From assembly GCA_024349245.1 (NCBI GenBank), contig JALDNG010000528.1, positions 1 to 64,000 on the forward strand: 64,000 nucleotides of DNA, in the 5' to 3' direction. Below the pieces are notes generated by a model that saw only the letters and a program-made list of their open reading frames with translations, was not told where the DNA came from and searched no databases. Made by a program: the position numbers and the translations under genes. Shown here in pieces: positions 27,669 to 40,800 of the stretch (position 1 is its first letter; the number at the start of each line of letters is the position of its first letter). Source of the DNA: Neodontobutis hainanensis (lineage: Eukaryota; Chordata; Actinopteri; Gobiiformes; Odontobutidae).

Positions 27669-30432
27669 ATTATGATGCTTATAAATAAAAAAATCTTTAC
27701 AAGACATTTACAAATATACATTTATGAGAGAGATAATATTTAATTATAAAATTATTTTATTAGAAATGCTGATTCATGTCCTACCTATGATATAATAAAA
27801 TTCAGTTTATAATAATAATTTAACAGAGCTCATTAATAAATTTTTCATTTATAATATATGTAACACGATTTATTAAATTTTATAATTTTAATAATGATAT
27901 TGTGTATGAATTTAAAATTTAGGAAATTCGTTGATAAAGATAAAAAATATAATAGTTAGGTCAATTCTGCATTTTATGTTTTTACATGAAAATAACCTAT
28001 CAATGATTTTTCTTAATTAATTTAAGAAAATGAAAAATAAATTTTTGACTTTGTAAAAATTTTAACATTTATATTAAACTAAAACATATTTTTTTCCACT
28101 TCTTTTGAAATTATAAATATACATCAAATTTTATCTGATCGTTTATAAAATTTAATAAAATTTTATTCAATAATTCAAATATAATTCAATATCTTAAAAA
28201 TAAATATTTCAATTGTAAAATTTATAAACTTAATTTCCTCAAGATTCAGATTATATTTTAAAACAGATCAAATGAAATCCTCTAATAATATTTTAATTGA
28301 GTTCATTTATATAATAAGATACATGATGAAATATTTTCAAATTTTTTAATCTTGCAAGATAAGAAAAACAAATCTTTTAAATTAAATAATACATGATTTT
28401 AATCATTGTAAGTAGGTCAATATGAATTTTTAGAATATATCGTATATTTAAAACACTTTTTTAACATCTTCATAAGGCATAAAAAATTAAATAAAAAAAT
28501 ATTATTCCTTTTTTATGATGTATATTTGAATAACAAAATCAGAAATGATACAGAATATTAAGATTATTAATAAATATTATCATAAAAAATTAAATCAATG
28601 ATATTTTTTGAAACAATGTTAAACGGTTTATAATTGATAGAAATTAATTAAATGTAATTATATTTTAAATTAAAAATATATTTATGACAATTTTGAAAAT
28701 GTATTAAATATTTTGAGACTATAATAAAGATTTATATAAAAATAATTTTATTTTTTATTTAGATTTTTATAAATTGAATTAAAATGAACAAATTAGATCA
28801 GACGTATGATTTATCTGAAATTTTTAAAAGTGACTGAAGTATACATTTTTATTAACCACAATATAATAGCTATTTATATTAAATGATGTGTTTAAAAAAT
28901 TTTCAACGATATAATTTGATTTATCTGATCAAATATCATTTAAAATTTTTCATATGTTAATATTATTCAATAAATAATTTGAAAAAGTTATTTATAATTT
29001 GAAACAATCATAGGAAGAAATATCTCTCAACAAATTTTAAATTTTTTTTAAATTACACATTAAACTGAAAACTATGCTGGTAAATTTAGGAATTAAAATA
29101 TAACATATGTAATTTTAAAACAAATAATATTTCATATTGATTTTAAATTTGTTTTTGAAAAAATATTATTTGACAAATAATTATAGTTAATGATTTTTAA
29201 TGAAAAAATTGTTAATTTATTGGTGTAAATCTTAATAATAAAAAAACATTACTCGGTGGTTAATTAGTGTGTAAATAGATTAAAAATAATTATTATCCTT
29301 AAACAATTATTATGATTAAATAATTTAGAGATTAATTTTGAAGATAATTCATGTTTAAAAAATTAATAACTTATTATAATTTATAATTATGTTATTTTCT
29401 GTTTATCTTTATACAGTAAAAAGGTATATCATATGATTGAAGAATTTTATCAATAAATCTTTAAGATTTATCAAAATATACACATTTTTAATTTTAAAAA
29501 AATATATAATTCATTATAAAATAATTTAAATATATATTTACTTTTGTGATCTTCAATTTATTTTTATTAAAAAGATAAATATTCATAAGATTATGAAAAA
29601 GTAAAATGTACCCAAAAATCTAAAATTTGAAAATTTCGTTATTTCTATTTCGACAAATATAAATTTATATGTTTAAAAATAAAAAAAGTAAGAAATGTTT
29701 GTCATATATGGTTGAATATATATTACGCTTTATTTTTGTAAATATAAATATTAATCTATATTTTATATCTTTTCTAAAATAAAAAACTTGTTTATATCAA
29801 ATGATATGTCTTTTCCAGCACTTAATTTTCAATTATTATGTATTTTTTCTTGATTATGAAAAGTGTATTAATTTACAAATAACTGCCTAAATTTAATCAC
29901 TTAAATCTATATGATCATCAAATACAAAATTCGATATTTTTCAAAAAATATCCTTTTTATTTTAAAATTATTTTAAGAGTAAATTTTATCCAAAGCTAAA
30001 TGACTTGAAAATAACTTGAAATATTTAGATATTAATTTATCTCAATAATAAATGAAAATACAAGAATAAAAGAAATCATAAATTTTGCAGATAAAACAAG
30101 TAAATTTCATTTTATGAAAAAATATGTTAATAATTTTTTTAAATATGCAATGAAAAATAAGTTTCATATAATATTTTAAAAATATTAATATATATCACTC
30201 GATTGTTACTTACAATAAGGTATTTTGATAAATGTTGAGATTTTTTACATCCTTTTTAAAGCTATCTATTCAATCGAATTTATGTAGAATATCTGAAAAA
30301 TTAAACATTTTTCAATTCATTTATTTAGTTATATTGATATAATAACTCACAATAAAATATATTTTCAACGTTTTTAGTTTCATTTTTCATAATTTCTTCG
30401 ATAGATGTTCAATACAAAATTAGCTCATGTAA
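27669..30432. other. AT-rich stretch without genes
   Basis: Sequence of desert composition between element B and the BEL/Pao-like patch. I saw only short broken frames and homopolymer runs, and no domain motif, repeat array or RNA gene. Confidence 0.65.
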
Positions 30433-30583
30433 ATTTCTGATCAAGAAAATATTTAAAGGCTAATAAATGACAGAAAATGAATTTCATCTAATCCCACCAG
30501 ATTTAGAGTTTTATAAAAATATGTTCATCATACTTTATTGCAGAAATAGATATCAATTATCAGAGAAAGGGAAATATGAATAA
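30433..30583 (+). pseudogene. Integrase fragment, BEL/Pao-like
   Basis: ISD (30433-30441) resembles the catalytic S-D-N strand. After a frame change, the 38-codon frame from ATG 30467 begins MTENEFHLIPPDLEF, close to the BEL/Pao integrase motif W-x-F-I-P-P-x-x-P-H-F-G-G. The H-F-G-G part is not present and the sequence continues differently. After the stop, the same frame reads IFDDLAKF, which could be the later 'L-x-x-E-L-x-T' helix. I rate it as suggestive. Confidence 0.38.
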
Positions 30584-31608
30584 ATATTTGATGATTTAGC
30601 TAAATTTTAAACATATTGATAACAGAACGTAGAATATATCATATACTGATTATATCATAATGAATCTAAGTTTAATATATCTTAATTAATACGTATAATT
30701 GATTGATAACTGCGTTTACTGTTGTAAGAGTAATTCTGAGATATATTTTTCGTTGAATCATTTAATTGAATGTAAATTTATTAAAAATTTCTCATTAGAC
30801 ATCAAACATGATGTACATGAATAAATGGCATGTTTATTCATTAAATAATGTCCAATCTAACCAAATTTAATTTGATCAAGAATACATAGAAATATTTATA
30901 TATAAATTTTTCTAACAATATCTTGTGAAAAATATCGAATCACACTTTAGAGATCGAAACAATTTTTTTCACACATATTTCAAATTCTAACCAAATTTTT
31001 ACGCAAAAATAACAATTAAGAATTGTGTCTTCTTTTATAATCATTAAAGACAAAATATTGCTTTTTTAGATTTTGTGTAAATACAAATTTTTGATAATGC
31101 GTGAAATATTTATTTTGTATTTATTAGGTTACACCATTTTCGATATATATTTATGAGATTTCATGTTTAAAACTATTTGGTCTTCATGAATATCTTTAAT
31201 TTTATGCAATAACTATACAATAAAAATTGTTTATCTAAAAAACATGCTATATCATCAAAAGTGTCAATTATTATTTTCTAAAAATATTTTCGAATCATAG
31301 TATATTAATAATACTAACATCAATAAAAAATTGAAATTTTATGTTTTTCGTTCTCAGTGTTAGAATTTGTCGAAAGATAAACAAATGTAAATGGTTTTAT
31401 AATATTTGAGAAGAAAAGCAAAAAAATTAAACAGCTATAAATCTGAAAATATTTTGATAAAATAAACTAAAATTTATAAATTAATGTTGAATAATATTGT
31501 TGTGCCATGCTCCACAACAATAGGCCACTGTTGAATCGCAAATAGTAAAGATTATTATTTATCATTATTTTTCTTCAGTATAATAATTCAATTAACAACA
31601 AATATTGA
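30584..31608 (+). other. Stretch between the two BEL/Pao-like pieces
   Basis: Mostly AT-rich. The 'LNSRP' and 'LTPGHFLIG' segments that normally lie here in BEL/Pao integrases were looked for and not found. A perfect hairpin lies at 31496-31521, and G+C rises from about 31500. Confidence 0.4.
31496..31521. repeat. Perfect 9-bp stem hairpin
   Basis: ATTGTTGTG (31496-31504) and CACAACAAT (31513-31521) are reverse complements around the 8-base loop CCATGCTC. Its G+C is high for this neighbourhood. It lies just upstream of the BEL/Pao-like C-terminal piece; it is not followed by a T-run and is not a bacterial terminator in this context. Confidence 0.8.
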
Positions 31609-31842
31609 ATATACGCACATGAAAAGAGAACGGCTAGACATCAACTGTTAGAAAACTATCCTTACGAGTCACGTACAATCCAGCATTTTTGGAAAAGATA
31701 CATGAATTATGTTTATATTAAGATAAATATTTATATCAACTTAAGAATCACACTCTATGTTCAAATAATTGATAAATTAAAAAATATCATAGTATCATAT
31801 AAAATCATGAATATTAATTGTTTTTTTGATATATATCTATAA
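31609..31842 (+). pseudogene. Pol C-terminal fragment, DUF5641-like (BEL/Pao)
   Basis: A frame without stops for 77 codons. Its first half reads RTARHQLLENYP and then RTIQHFWKRYMNYVYI. BEL/Pao Pol proteins end with a domain (DUF5641) whose hallmark is R-W-x-x-[VL]-Q-x-x-x-x-x-F-W-x-R-W-x-x-E-Y-L; the Q-H-F-W-K-R-[WY] part fits well, with a few extra residues before it. The second half is Ile/Asn-rich and not assignable. The local G+C is raised, as in the other transposon islands. No start codon fits, and I see no sign that it is expressed. Confidence 0.5.
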
Positions 31843-34800
31843 ATCATAAATAAATTTACTAAAATAATTTTAATAATTAATTAAAAACTTTTATTAATAT
31901 TAAAAAGAACAAATTTATTAAATTTAGACTCAAAATAAATCAAAATTGCATTTAATAATGAAATAAATTAAAAATCCTTATCTGGAACATAATATATTTA
32001 TGCATCCATAGAAATTTATTTAAGAATGTTTATATATTGCTTTATAATCTATATCTTAATATATTCTAATTGAACTGAATATAAACTAATTTTGTTACAA
32101 TTTAGGTAAAACTGAAATCGAATTGATTTTTACAGGTATTATTTAATTAATGTTTGTAAAAAGACCATTAAAAACTTGATGTTAATACATTTTGCGAAAC
32201 TAAAATATTAAAGATATTTAAATAAGAAATAACAATTTTTTTATCAAATATAAAAGAAAAATTTGTAAATTTCTTAAAAAATATTATTATTCCATTTTTA
32301 ATAGAATAACATTAATTTAACATTGAAATATATTAAAATCGTATTTAAAATTATTATATTTTATCATTTTGATGATGATATCATTTTTGTCTAAATGGGT
32401 TCATAATTAAGAAAATTTCTTGAATAAACTACCACATGTTTATGAAAATTTACAGAACGCAGAAATACATTTTAGTTTATCTCGTGAAAAAATATATATT
32501 TTGGATGAATATTTAAAATTAAAATTTATAATCACACGATAATCTTTGAAGAACACAATATTAATTTTTATTCTGTTTTCAAGTTTATAAAAAGGTATCT
32601 GTTTTAAGTAATATGATATTTTTTATTCAATATCAGTTTAAAATAGAATGAGCCTTACAAACATTTTTGGATGTAATATCAGTGCCAAAGATACTAAAAT
32701 ATCAATGTAAGTTTTGAAATTTTAACAAAATATGAAATATATTTTTGAGTAAACAATATAGATATAAATTATCCGCGATTAATTAAATTGAGAAATATAG
32801 TCACTGTCCTTATCATTATACTTGTTAAGATTTTTACATACAATGCAAAAAACCATTTGAAATATTCTCAACGAATGTATATATTACATGAAAAGAGAGC
32901 TCAAAATTGATATTCATATTGATATTTTTGAGATATTTTGATGATGGAATTATTAAATAATTGATTTAGTTGTATAAATATTTAAAATCAAATTTATAAA
33001 TGAAGAAATTTTGTTGTATATTCTATTGTTAAATATTTTTTCTTTAAATTCAAATTATGAATTTTATAAATTAAAGAAGATTGATATGCGTTTAAATGTT
33101 AAATTGGAGGAAAGATAAATTTGTAAAATAAGATTTATTTAAGTTATATATTTTTAATTAAAAAAATTATTTATATTTATTTATCTAATAAATATAAATG
33201 TTGAAAAAATTTTTAAATATTCTTGGAAAACAACGTTTATTATCTTTTCTTTAAACATAAATGATAATTCAAATAAATTATATTTTATATATAATATAAA
33301 AGTAAAATACAATCATAATATATGTGTAATAGCTGAAATTTTATTTAAAATATTTTTTTAGTTTTATAACTCTCATAATTTCGAAAAGATATGATATATC
33401 GTTTAAGAGTTAAATCTAAAAGATACAGCCATATTCTTTTTAAGTTTATTAGAAATACTTGAAAATCTAAAATTAGATATTTTCATTTCTTATCGTGTTA
33501 TAGAAAAGTTAAGATACATTAATCATCATTTATTATGTGTAAATCCAAATATTATACATTTCAATTTATATCGATAAAATACTGCATTATTTTCAATATT
33601 TTAATGATTTAATTAGACAGTTTATCTCAGTGAAAGTTCTATTAAGAATTATATAAAATAAATTTAAATTAATCCTTTTTATTCTGTATTGAATAATTAA
33701 AGCTCAATTTATTTTATCTGAATCTTATTCAAGTAATTTTGTTGTAATTTTACACATGTTAAGAATAAAAAATTGCCATATCTGAAATAGACATAGTGCA
33801 AAATAAGTGAATATTAATATAAAAATTTTAATATATATCCTGATTTAATTAATACGATAAAGTAGTTAAAAAGTAGTGTTATTGAATATAAATATTAAAA
33901 ATTCATATTTATTAAAATAAATGTGTTGTAATGTGTAAAATTATAAATCAAAAAATTCAAACAATACATGCCTTATTTAGTAAAAATTATGAAATCAAAG
34001 ATAAATAAATTATGTGAATTGTAGATTTGTATATCCTTATATTTGTAAAAATATTAGATTAAATTTTTGTTGTTAAATTGAAACAGATGATTTTTTTTGT
34101 TAAAATTTTGATTTTTTGATTATCTGATAGTTATGAATTAATGATATTTTCAAAATTTTATGTCTATTCAAACATTATTTTATATTATCCATCCCTTTTT
34201 TAAGTTTAATTTTAAAGGTAATTAAATTATGATTTAAAGATAATTTAATTGCCAATAAAAAAATATATTTTTGAATAAACTAGGTTTAAAGTATTTCTAG
34301 TTTGCCAAAATAGCATTAATTTCCCATTGTAACAATTATATCTGTTGAAAAATAATATTCTCTATCTTATTATCAATAAAATTATGATTTAAATACATTA
34401 TTCCATCATCTAATATATATGTATGGTTTATACCTTGAAAGGCTACCATTTGAAGAATTACATTTTTGAAAGATCAATCTCCAAACCATCGTGAATTTAA
34501 ATAAAGTTAGTAATTTTTTTGCAACCCTCCATATCAAATACGTATTTTTAAAAATTTTAATTGTAACATTAATTGTTAAATTAATCCTTACAAAAGAAAA
34601 TTAAAAAAATCGTAATTAACAATAGTTTTTTTTTAAATAAAAATTTTAAATTAAAAATATTTTTCTATGATCACAATTCATTCAGAAACACCATCAACAC
34701 ATCTTGCTTAATTTAATAAAAGCCTAAAATTTTAATATTATTTCAAATAATTTATTTTTTACTTTGATAAAACTACTACTTATAAATAAACATGAATTAA

Positions 34801-37800
34801 TATAATTCTGAATATATTACAATTTTTATCAGTAAATCAAAGTATAATTATGTTTAAAATTGAATATTTCAATTCTGTTGTTATTTTCATCATCTTTAAA
34901 ACAGGATATTTTATTATCGCCTTCAAATATTAGTATTTTAAATGTAATTGAAAAAAACATCTTTTCTATATGAATTATTGAGTTTAAAATTATCTTTTAT
35001 GTTATTTTATTTGAAATATATTTAAACAAATATTAGTTCAAATTATATATCTTTAATTATTCCTTATATATATGAATGCATTTCGAAAATATTACGTTTA
35101 TGGCAGAGTTAAATTTTACCATGCTACCTTCAGTTTCTGCATGGAGGAATGCGATTATTATTTAATAAAGATTTTCGTTTCTTTTAAAAATATATCAGAG
35201 TTTTTATCCGAGGATACAAATATTTTTAGACAATGTTTTAAATGTGTTTAGAGCTTTAATAATTTTTTTTATGCAACTATTTAATTGTTAATTTCAAAAT
35301 TATCAAGATGTCTATCTTAGTAATTATAAATTATCAATGTTTTATATATCTTATATTTTTCATTTTTAACGTTTTTGTGTATTTTTCAATATGTTCATTT
35401 ATATCAGTTTTTTATATATATATTTTAAAAAACAAAATTATTACAAATATATATAAATATGAAGAATTTTGTTCAAATGAATTTCTAGTTATTGTAGTAT
35501 TACTTATAAAGTTGTTTATATATTAATGAAGAAATATCATCATAAGATGCCTTTAAATAGGAAAAATCTTTTAAAAAAGTTATAATGACAATCAAAAATA
35601 TTATTTTTAAAAATATAATAAAGCTAATTTCATTATATATCCGATTACATTAAAAAAAAACTTCACAAAAGTATGATGTGTAATCACCGGAGTAAATTTT
35701 TGATCTTTTAGATATTTGATTAAATAACTTTTATCATTCTTTTCATTATTAAATTTAATTCATTTATAAAACATGTATATTATACCATCAATTAAATTAA
35801 ATTTCTTGGGAAATTTATGAAATAATTGGTAGCTTAATGAAAAATTATTTTTATAAATACAAGAAATCTAACTTTTATCTGTAAAATTAAAATAAATATA
35901 AATCTAATAACACGTCCTCGTTTATATAATTAATAGTTACGGTAAATATTCAAATTTTCCTTATTTTAAATAATTTCTTTTATTAGTTGTTTGAAATCGA
36001 ATAACCTCAGGAAATTTATCGCGTAACATATCGTATCATGTTTATATTACCAATACACAAAATAATTAGATTTTATTTGAAGATTTTTTATGTAATAATA
36101 ATGTTACCTTTGGAGCTGATTTGAAATTTTTGATTCTAGAACATCTACATATATTATTTTTAATGAATAATATCATGTATATGAAATAAAATAGTTTGAT
36201 ATATCATTTATATTTTTTATTTTTGTTAATTATAAATGAAATAAAAATTTATATGAATAATATTTTTGATATTATCATTTAATTTTAACCTTTAATATCA
36301 GAGAACCCCGCATCATATTTAATATATTCAATTTCTATTTTAATAGATTGTACGATGTATCTTTCAAATTTATTTTTTATCTGAATAATGATCAATTTAA
36401 ATCTATGTATGATAAGATTAAATATTTATCTCATAAAATTAATTGTAATATATAATATGTAACATTGAATTATTTTATTGATATAACGGAGTTTCTTAAA
36501 AATATTGCACAATAATTTATTCATGACAAATCTGAATAATATTAATGATTGATATATATTTTAAAAGTGTATATATTTAAATTATTTAAATATTAAATCA
36601 AAAGGAATGCTTTATGTTTCGAATATCGTAAATGTTATTTCTTAAAGTTCCAATAATTAAATTGTAATTTATTTTATTTCAATGTAAAAGATTTAAAAAA
36701 ATATACAAAAAATTATTTGCTGCATTTTATCAAAATTAAATTTATTTAAAATAAAATAGAAAATTTGTTTGTATATGATTATTTATTTCATCAATAATTT
36801 AACCGGTTTTTGAAGCTTATTTGACAACGATATAAATTAGATTTTTTTACTTATCATTATGTATGAATAATATGAAGATAATTAATTTTATGATTTATAA
36901 AAATTTTTTCATCAAATGTATGATTTAATATATGTTTATACTTTAAAGATGGATTCGAATAAATTCATAAATATTCAATTAAATGATTAAAATTTCAATC
37001 TAAATTTTTCATAATTTCAATATTTTTTTAAAACTATTATCTGCACCCATAAACAGTATTCTATATTAAAAAATATAGATGTATCAAACTGAAAAAGAAA
37101 ATACATTTATTTTGATAATGATAATATATGATGCATCTCAAATTTTTTAAATGTGAAAGCAGATTGTTTTAAAATGTACTCTAAATATATTTTATTAATT
37201 TATATATCTATAAGTTAAACGTTGAGGAAGAAAATTGCAAATATTAAAATGAATAAATACGAATACAACCAATTTATGACAAATATAAAATTGTTTTTTT
37301 AAATTAAATGTTAAATTATTTCATTTATTTTGATTTTTACTATTTTTTCATATAAAATATATGCTATGTTAGTTTATTGTAATGATTATGACAACATAAA
37401 CATTAGTTAACTTGTATAATTTTGAAATAACACTCTTAAGTTATTTTTTAATTTAATTGCATTAAAATAAAATCTGAGTTTTAATTAAAATAAATTAAAC
37501 TGTGAAATTAATATTTATATTATCTAAATAATTCTTATCATGAAAATATTACAAATTTTAACATCTATACTTGTTAATCTCACTTTTATTCAATAGTATT
37601 GATGATCGAATATTTTTTAAAATAACTTTCAACCAAATTCTGAATTCTTTCAAATTATCATATTTATCATAAATTTATTATAAATAAAACAGTAATTGAT
37701 TGAATATAAAATTATCATCTTTATAACACTGATGATTTTTTAAAATAGAAATGTGTTATATCATTAAGAAATTCATGTTAATTATTTTTTTTAAATATTT

Positions 37801-40800
37801 TGACTACATCATACCTTAACAGATTAAACTTTTATTTACCAATGATGTTATAAAGTGAACAAATAATCTTCAGTATAGTTAATTGTTATAAATAGAAATT
37901 TATCGAAATGTTTTTTTACTTTTTACTTAAATAAAATGTGTTTTTAATTGATGAAATTATTTTCAAAATTATATTTCATTAATATGTAATTTAACCAATT
38001 TTACTTATCGGATAGGTTCCATTTGTATAATATAGAATAATTCAATTTTATAATGTATGATAACATTAATAAATTTACAATGTATTTGTGAAATAAATAT
38101 ACTTGTTATTTTTATTCTCTTGTATATTAAGTTATTTATCTTAAAGTAGGACCATAAACATCTTATATCATAAAGCATATAATCAAATTTTAATATGAAT
38201 AATGTTTTATTTTACATTTTTAAGGGTCAAATACATAAACTTATTTTTAATTTGACCGTTTTAACAATATAGTTATCATAAAAATATCAAATGTATCATT
38301 GTCTTTAATTCATGAAAAAATATTTAATAAATTATTTATGTTCAAAAGTGGATTTTTATTTAAAAATATGTCTTCAAATTATTTGAAGTTAAATTTCAAT
38401 TATTTTTAAATCGAAAAATAATATCAAATAAATCTTTATTTATTTTTATTATAAAATATTTTAGAAAATTCTTAAACATTTAGAAAATAAAATCCTCCAT
38501 TTTAGCTCAATAGTTTTTTCATAAATATAAAAATTTAATGCTAATTTATCGTATTTATACCAATTTACAAATAAAAAAAACATTCGATTTTTACCTTTAT
38601 TATGTGTTTCAAAAATTGTTTCAATTATTAGGAAAATTTTTTTTAAGAATATGATGATATTTTATTTTTTAATCTATATAACATTTATTGAAAATAAACT
38701 TTTTATTTTGCAAGAGTTTTTGATAAAAAAACTTTTTAAATTAAAAATCAAGGATACGTTTTGTAAAATACTTTGTCCTTTTATGTTATCTACAAGTAAA
38801 TTTAAACTTTTTGAGCCTTATTTATCTCAGTGTATTTGTACTTTTAACCATATATGGCTTAACACAAAACAATAAGAATAAATTTGGTATATATAATTTA
38901 CATCCGATAAATTTTTTATCCGAAGAAAAATATATATTTATCATAAATAATAATTAAATATTACATCCCTATAAAAAATAAAAATTCTTTTAAATATAAT
39001 TTGTGTGGAGCTGAGAATTAGAAAAATTTTTACGGTCATTTAAATTATTGAAAACGATTTTAAATGCATAAAATTTTAAAAATACCAATATGTTTAAAAA
39101 TAATTTTCAAAAGATATATATTATGATATTTATCGAAATTAGAAAATTCTGCATCGCCACTCTGTTCTATAAAACTATATATTTATTAAGTAGCTAAAAT
39201 ATATTCTTATATAAATTATTTGATAAAATATGTAATTATTATGCTAAAAATAATAGTTTTACAATGTTCTGAAGTTTTTTCTGAAAATAGATTTTCATAA
39301 TTATGTGTTTAGAAATTAAAATCCAATGTTATAAGTTTTTTAAATAATTGATTTAAATATATGTTAAAATGTGAATGAAAATAATGTTTATTTACATATC
39401 ATAATATCATTATGATAAATAAATTTTAAAGTAATTTACATATATTTCTTTAATAACTATCATTTGAATGTTTTTATGACATAAAATTAAACAAATTTTT
39501 TCGATAGATATAAATTATAAAAAAAATTATGGTTAATCTGATATTTGTAATTGCTTATAAATTTTATTTTAAAGATAAAAGTGATTAACTACGATACATA
39601 TATATTAAGAATATATTTTTGTATAAATTCAAAAATATGTGTCATTTAAATGATGAATTTATATGTTTAAGTATTTTAATTTAACATATTTAATTTAGAG
39701 GAAAATCATAGAATTAAATTATATTGCACAAGTCAGATATTTTTATAAAATAAAATGAAAACAAAATACAAAATTATATTTTGAAAGATAAAACATTATT
39801 AATATTCATATTTATGACTTTATTTTTCTTTCAAAGTTATATAATTAAAGTAAATCTATATATATATCAATATAAGCATTCAAAAATTATCCTATTTTTA
39901 ACTATTTATCTTTATGTTTGTTATTAAGGCATTTACATGATAAAAAATATTAATCTTCGTTAATTCCTGTTCGATCACTTATATTTATTTAATATATAAA
40001 TTTCATTTAGAGATATATAATTATTATTTATTTTCATCATAATTTTGTTTCAATGTAATAAAATGTTGGATAAAATTATAAGTTTTAATAAGATTAAAAA
40101 AATTATCAACTAATCAAAAATATTTTACCTTTATTTATTTCATGTTTTGCATTATTTTGAATAAAATTCTTAAAAATATGATTTATTAATTCATACAACC
40201 AAAATTTGTACGATGAGTTTTTTCAAATAGATTATTAATATCAATGCATATTTTTATTGAAAAATTTCTTAATAAATAATGATTTTTATCAAAAATGATA
40301 TGTTTTAAAATTATAAATATCATCAAATTAATAAATATTTTTAAATTTATCGTATAAATTCTTTTAAAAAGAGAAATTACAAATTATTATTAAGAATATT
40401 TCCTCAATCTATAATAATTTTTTAAAAAGTATGAATTTGATATTATTTATAAATATATTAATGTTTAATTGTTTTTCCATAACGAATGTTTTAATGTTAA
40501 ATAGCCATGTTAAATTAATGAAAAATACTTTTCACGTTTCAAATTTTATCATTGTAGTTTTAAGGATATTTAGCTTACAAATTTATAAGAGTTATTTAAT
40601 ATTCTAAATATCTTATTGCTGTGAAAAATATGAAATAAATTTTTGGAGATTTTAAGTGATAAAGTATATTATATATTCTGCAAAGAATCATTGTAGAATT
40701 GATTTCCAATTTTTTTCAAATTAAGTTTTATTTCATAAATTGAACTGAAAAGTTTATTTTTATATTCAATACAATCATTTTATATTATATTATTGAAAAT

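Larger units (their letters stand above)
30433..31842 (+). mobile_element. Possible BEL/Pao retrotransposon remnant
   Basis: Two readable pieces on the + strand are in the order expected for the end of BEL/Pao Pol: an integrase-like segment (30433-30583) and a C-terminal segment (31609-31842) like the family domain DUF5641. They are about 1 kb apart, more than the few hundred bases I expect in an intact element, which would require AT-rich insertions or that they come from different copies. No LTR was seen. Confidence 0.4.
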
